From Gammaproteobacteria bacterium (GTDB lineage: Bacteria; Pseudomonadota; Gammaproteobacteria; SZUA-21), in NCBI GenBank assembly GCA_027021095.1, contig JALUUZ010000499.1, positions 1-7,288 on the forward strand: 7,288 nt of DNA. The letters are read 5' to 3'. This document shows positions 6,535-7,288 of the stretch, one piece after another. Numbering within the stretch: the stretch's first letter is position 1; each line of letters begins with the position of its first letter. A program made the position numbers and the translations under genes. The notes beneath the pieces are model-generated. The model saw only the letters and a program-made list of their open reading frames with translations. It was not told the origin of the DNA and made no database searches.

Positions 6535-7146
6535 ATGAACGCAAACAGAAACAAAGGTTTTACACTGGTCGAAATTGCGATTGTACTGGTGATTATCGGC
6601 CTGTTGATTGGCGGTGTATTGAAAGGTCAGGAGATGATCAACAACGCCAAGATCAAGCGGGTGACGACAGATTTCGAAGGCATTTCTGCAGCGGTCTTTT
6701 CTTACCAGGACCGTTACCGTGCGATTCCCGGTGATGACAACACCGCGCAGACACGCTGGGGCACGAGCGTCACCAATGGCAACAACAACGGCATCATTGC
6801 TGGTGCCTGGAACAGCACCAACAACGCCAACGAATCCAGGATTTTCTGGCAGCACCTGCGTAATTCGAACCTGATCCCGGGATCGAAAACCGGCACGGAC
6901 TCGTTCAACCAGCCGCGTAATTCCTATGGCGGACTGATCGGTATCGAAGACACCAACTTCGGGCTGGCCGGACTGGTTATCTGTATGGGGGGCATCGATG
7001 GCACCAATGCAGCGATCATCGACACCCAGACTGACGATGGTGTACCGAATACCGGAAGCATCCGCGCCAACACGGTCAACAATGCGACCTCTGGTGCGTC
7101 CAACTACAATGCCACGACTCCTTATGTGATTTGCAGAAAACTCTAG
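6535..7146 (+). CDS. Type IV prepilin, candidate major filament subunit
   Basis: Prepilin of 203 residues with an 8-residue leader (MNANRNKG). Cleavage after Gly8 leaves Phe9 as +1 and Glu13 as +5 (FTLVE), followed by a hydrophobic helix up to about residue 29; the mature length is about 195. The head begins with SYQDRYRAIPGDDNTA, then an Asn/Gly-rich loop (N81-x-N83-x-N85-G86) leading to an aromatic stretch FWQHLRNSNLIPG. These are hallmarks of a widespread prepilin family in beta- and gammaproteobacteria whose members I recall ending, as here, in a YxxC motif. Cys150 and Cys200 could form the C-terminal disulfide loop seen in many pilins. It differs from the two preceding pilins in leader length, in lacking their LPxPD and IPW blocks, and in having its own upstream spacer with promoter-like signals. 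That separate control, and a compact size, suggest the most abundant subunit; a minor role is not excluded. Confidence 0.88.
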   Translation: MNANRNKGFTLVEIAIVLVIIGLLIGGVLKGQEMINNAKIKRVTTDFEGISAAVFSYQDRYRAIPGDDNTAQTRWGTSVTNGNNNGIIAGAWNSTNNANESRIFWQHLRNSNLIPGSKTGTDSFNQPRNSYGGLIGIEDTNFGLAGLVICMGGIDGTNAAIIDTQTDDGVPNTGSIRANTVNNATSGASNYNATTPYVICRKL

Positions 7147-7147
7147 C

Positions 7148-7164
7148 GGTGCGTACAACGCACC
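7148..7164 (+). terminator. Hairpin just after the last pilin stop codon; weak terminator candidate
   Basis: GGTGCGT (7148-7154) and ACGCACC (7158-7164) form a perfect 7-bp GC-rich stem with a 3-nt ACA loop beginning 2 nt after the TAG stop. It is followed by CCTACTTT, a poor T tract, so intrinsic termination is possible but not convincing. It also forms the left arm of the larger inverted-repeat element described separately. Confidence 0.35.
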
Positions 7165-7252
7165 CTACTTTGGGGCGTGATATTTTCTTGGTGTAAATCC
7201 TTTGGTGTGCTGCGCACACCGCCACGATGGGGCGGGGTGCGTTGTACACACC
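7148..7252. repeat. Inverted-repeat element with internal hairpins (REP/MITE-like)
   Basis: The 18-nt left arm at 7148-7165 is the reverse complement of 7235-7252 with a single mismatch (17 of 18), enclosing 69 nt. Inside lies another perfect hairpin, GGTGTGC / GCACACC (7204-7210 and 7214-7220) with a 3-nt TGC loop. The left end has the form GGTGCGT-ACA-ACGCACCCTAC, a pattern I recall as a dispersed intergenic palindrome in many proteobacterial genomes. No open reading frame of note lies in it. Structure is seen directly; that it is a multicopy or mobile element is inference, since only one copy is in view. Confidence 0.6.
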
Positions 7253-7288
7253 AACACCACGACAAATCAAACAGCATTACGTGGCGAT
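7253..7288. other. Right-edge non-coding tail
   Basis: Thirty-six bases to the window edge after the inverted repeat. I see no gene start, ribosome binding site or promoter in it. Confidence 0.4.

Noticed and set aside
5727..6554. 275-codon open frame on the minus strand opposite the 224-residue pilin
   Set aside because: The + strand frame encodes a textbook prepilin signal with a strong ribosome site. The minus frame is a Val/Ala/Gly-rich shadow.
6499..7158. 219-codon open frame on the minus strand opposite the last pilin
   Set aside because: It covers the full + strand prepilin and the spacer, shows no domain signature, and would begin inside the downstream repeat arm.
7147..7288. CRISPR-like or attachment-site repeat at the right edge
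   Set aside because: The repeats are inverted, not direct and regularly spaced, and no tRNA, integrase or cas gene is in view.

Overview
The window is a stretch of a bacterial chromosome carrying a tightly packed, co-oriented (+ strand) cluster for a type IV pilus / type II secretion-like filament machine. Moderately GC-rich coding sequence, short spacers, four overlapping gene junctions and the families present point to a proteobacterium, most likely gamma- or betaproteobacterial. The sequence alone does not identify a genus.

Layout, left to right. (1) The C-terminal two thirds of a PilB/GspE/MshE-type assembly ATPase; its start lies before the window. (2) A PilC/GspF/MshG-type inner-membrane platform protein. 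(3) A bitopic protein laid out like GspL, i.e. a PilM-like cytoplasmic part joined to a PilN-like membrane and periplasmic part. (4) A small PilO/GspM-like bitopic protein. (5) A small secreted PilP/MshK-like protein. (6) A GspK/PilX-like minor (pseudo)pilin that lacks Glu at +5. (7) A minor pilin with a canonical prepilin signal. (8) After an 82-nt spacer, a short-leader prepilin that is a good candidate for the main filament subunit. (9) A 142-nt non-coding tail containing a hairpin-rich inverted-repeat element.

The genes together give the cytoplasmic motor, the inner-membrane platform, the alignment proteins that link platform to periplasm, and three filament subunits. The outer-membrane secretin, the prepilin peptidase and any retraction ATPase are not in the window. 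Gene order and protein shapes resemble the MSHA pilus more than the classical pilMNOPQ or gsp operons, but the three accessory proteins (3 to 5) diverge enough that I assign them by architecture and remembered family patterns, not by gene name.

Points that stand out are a sigma-28 (FliA)-like promoter just upstream of the last pilin gene, a perfect 9-bp inverted repeat in front of it that separates it from the minor-pilin genes, EF-hand-like Ca2+-loop signatures in the two minor pilins with an Asn-substituted version in the last one, and the inverted-repeat element at the right edge.
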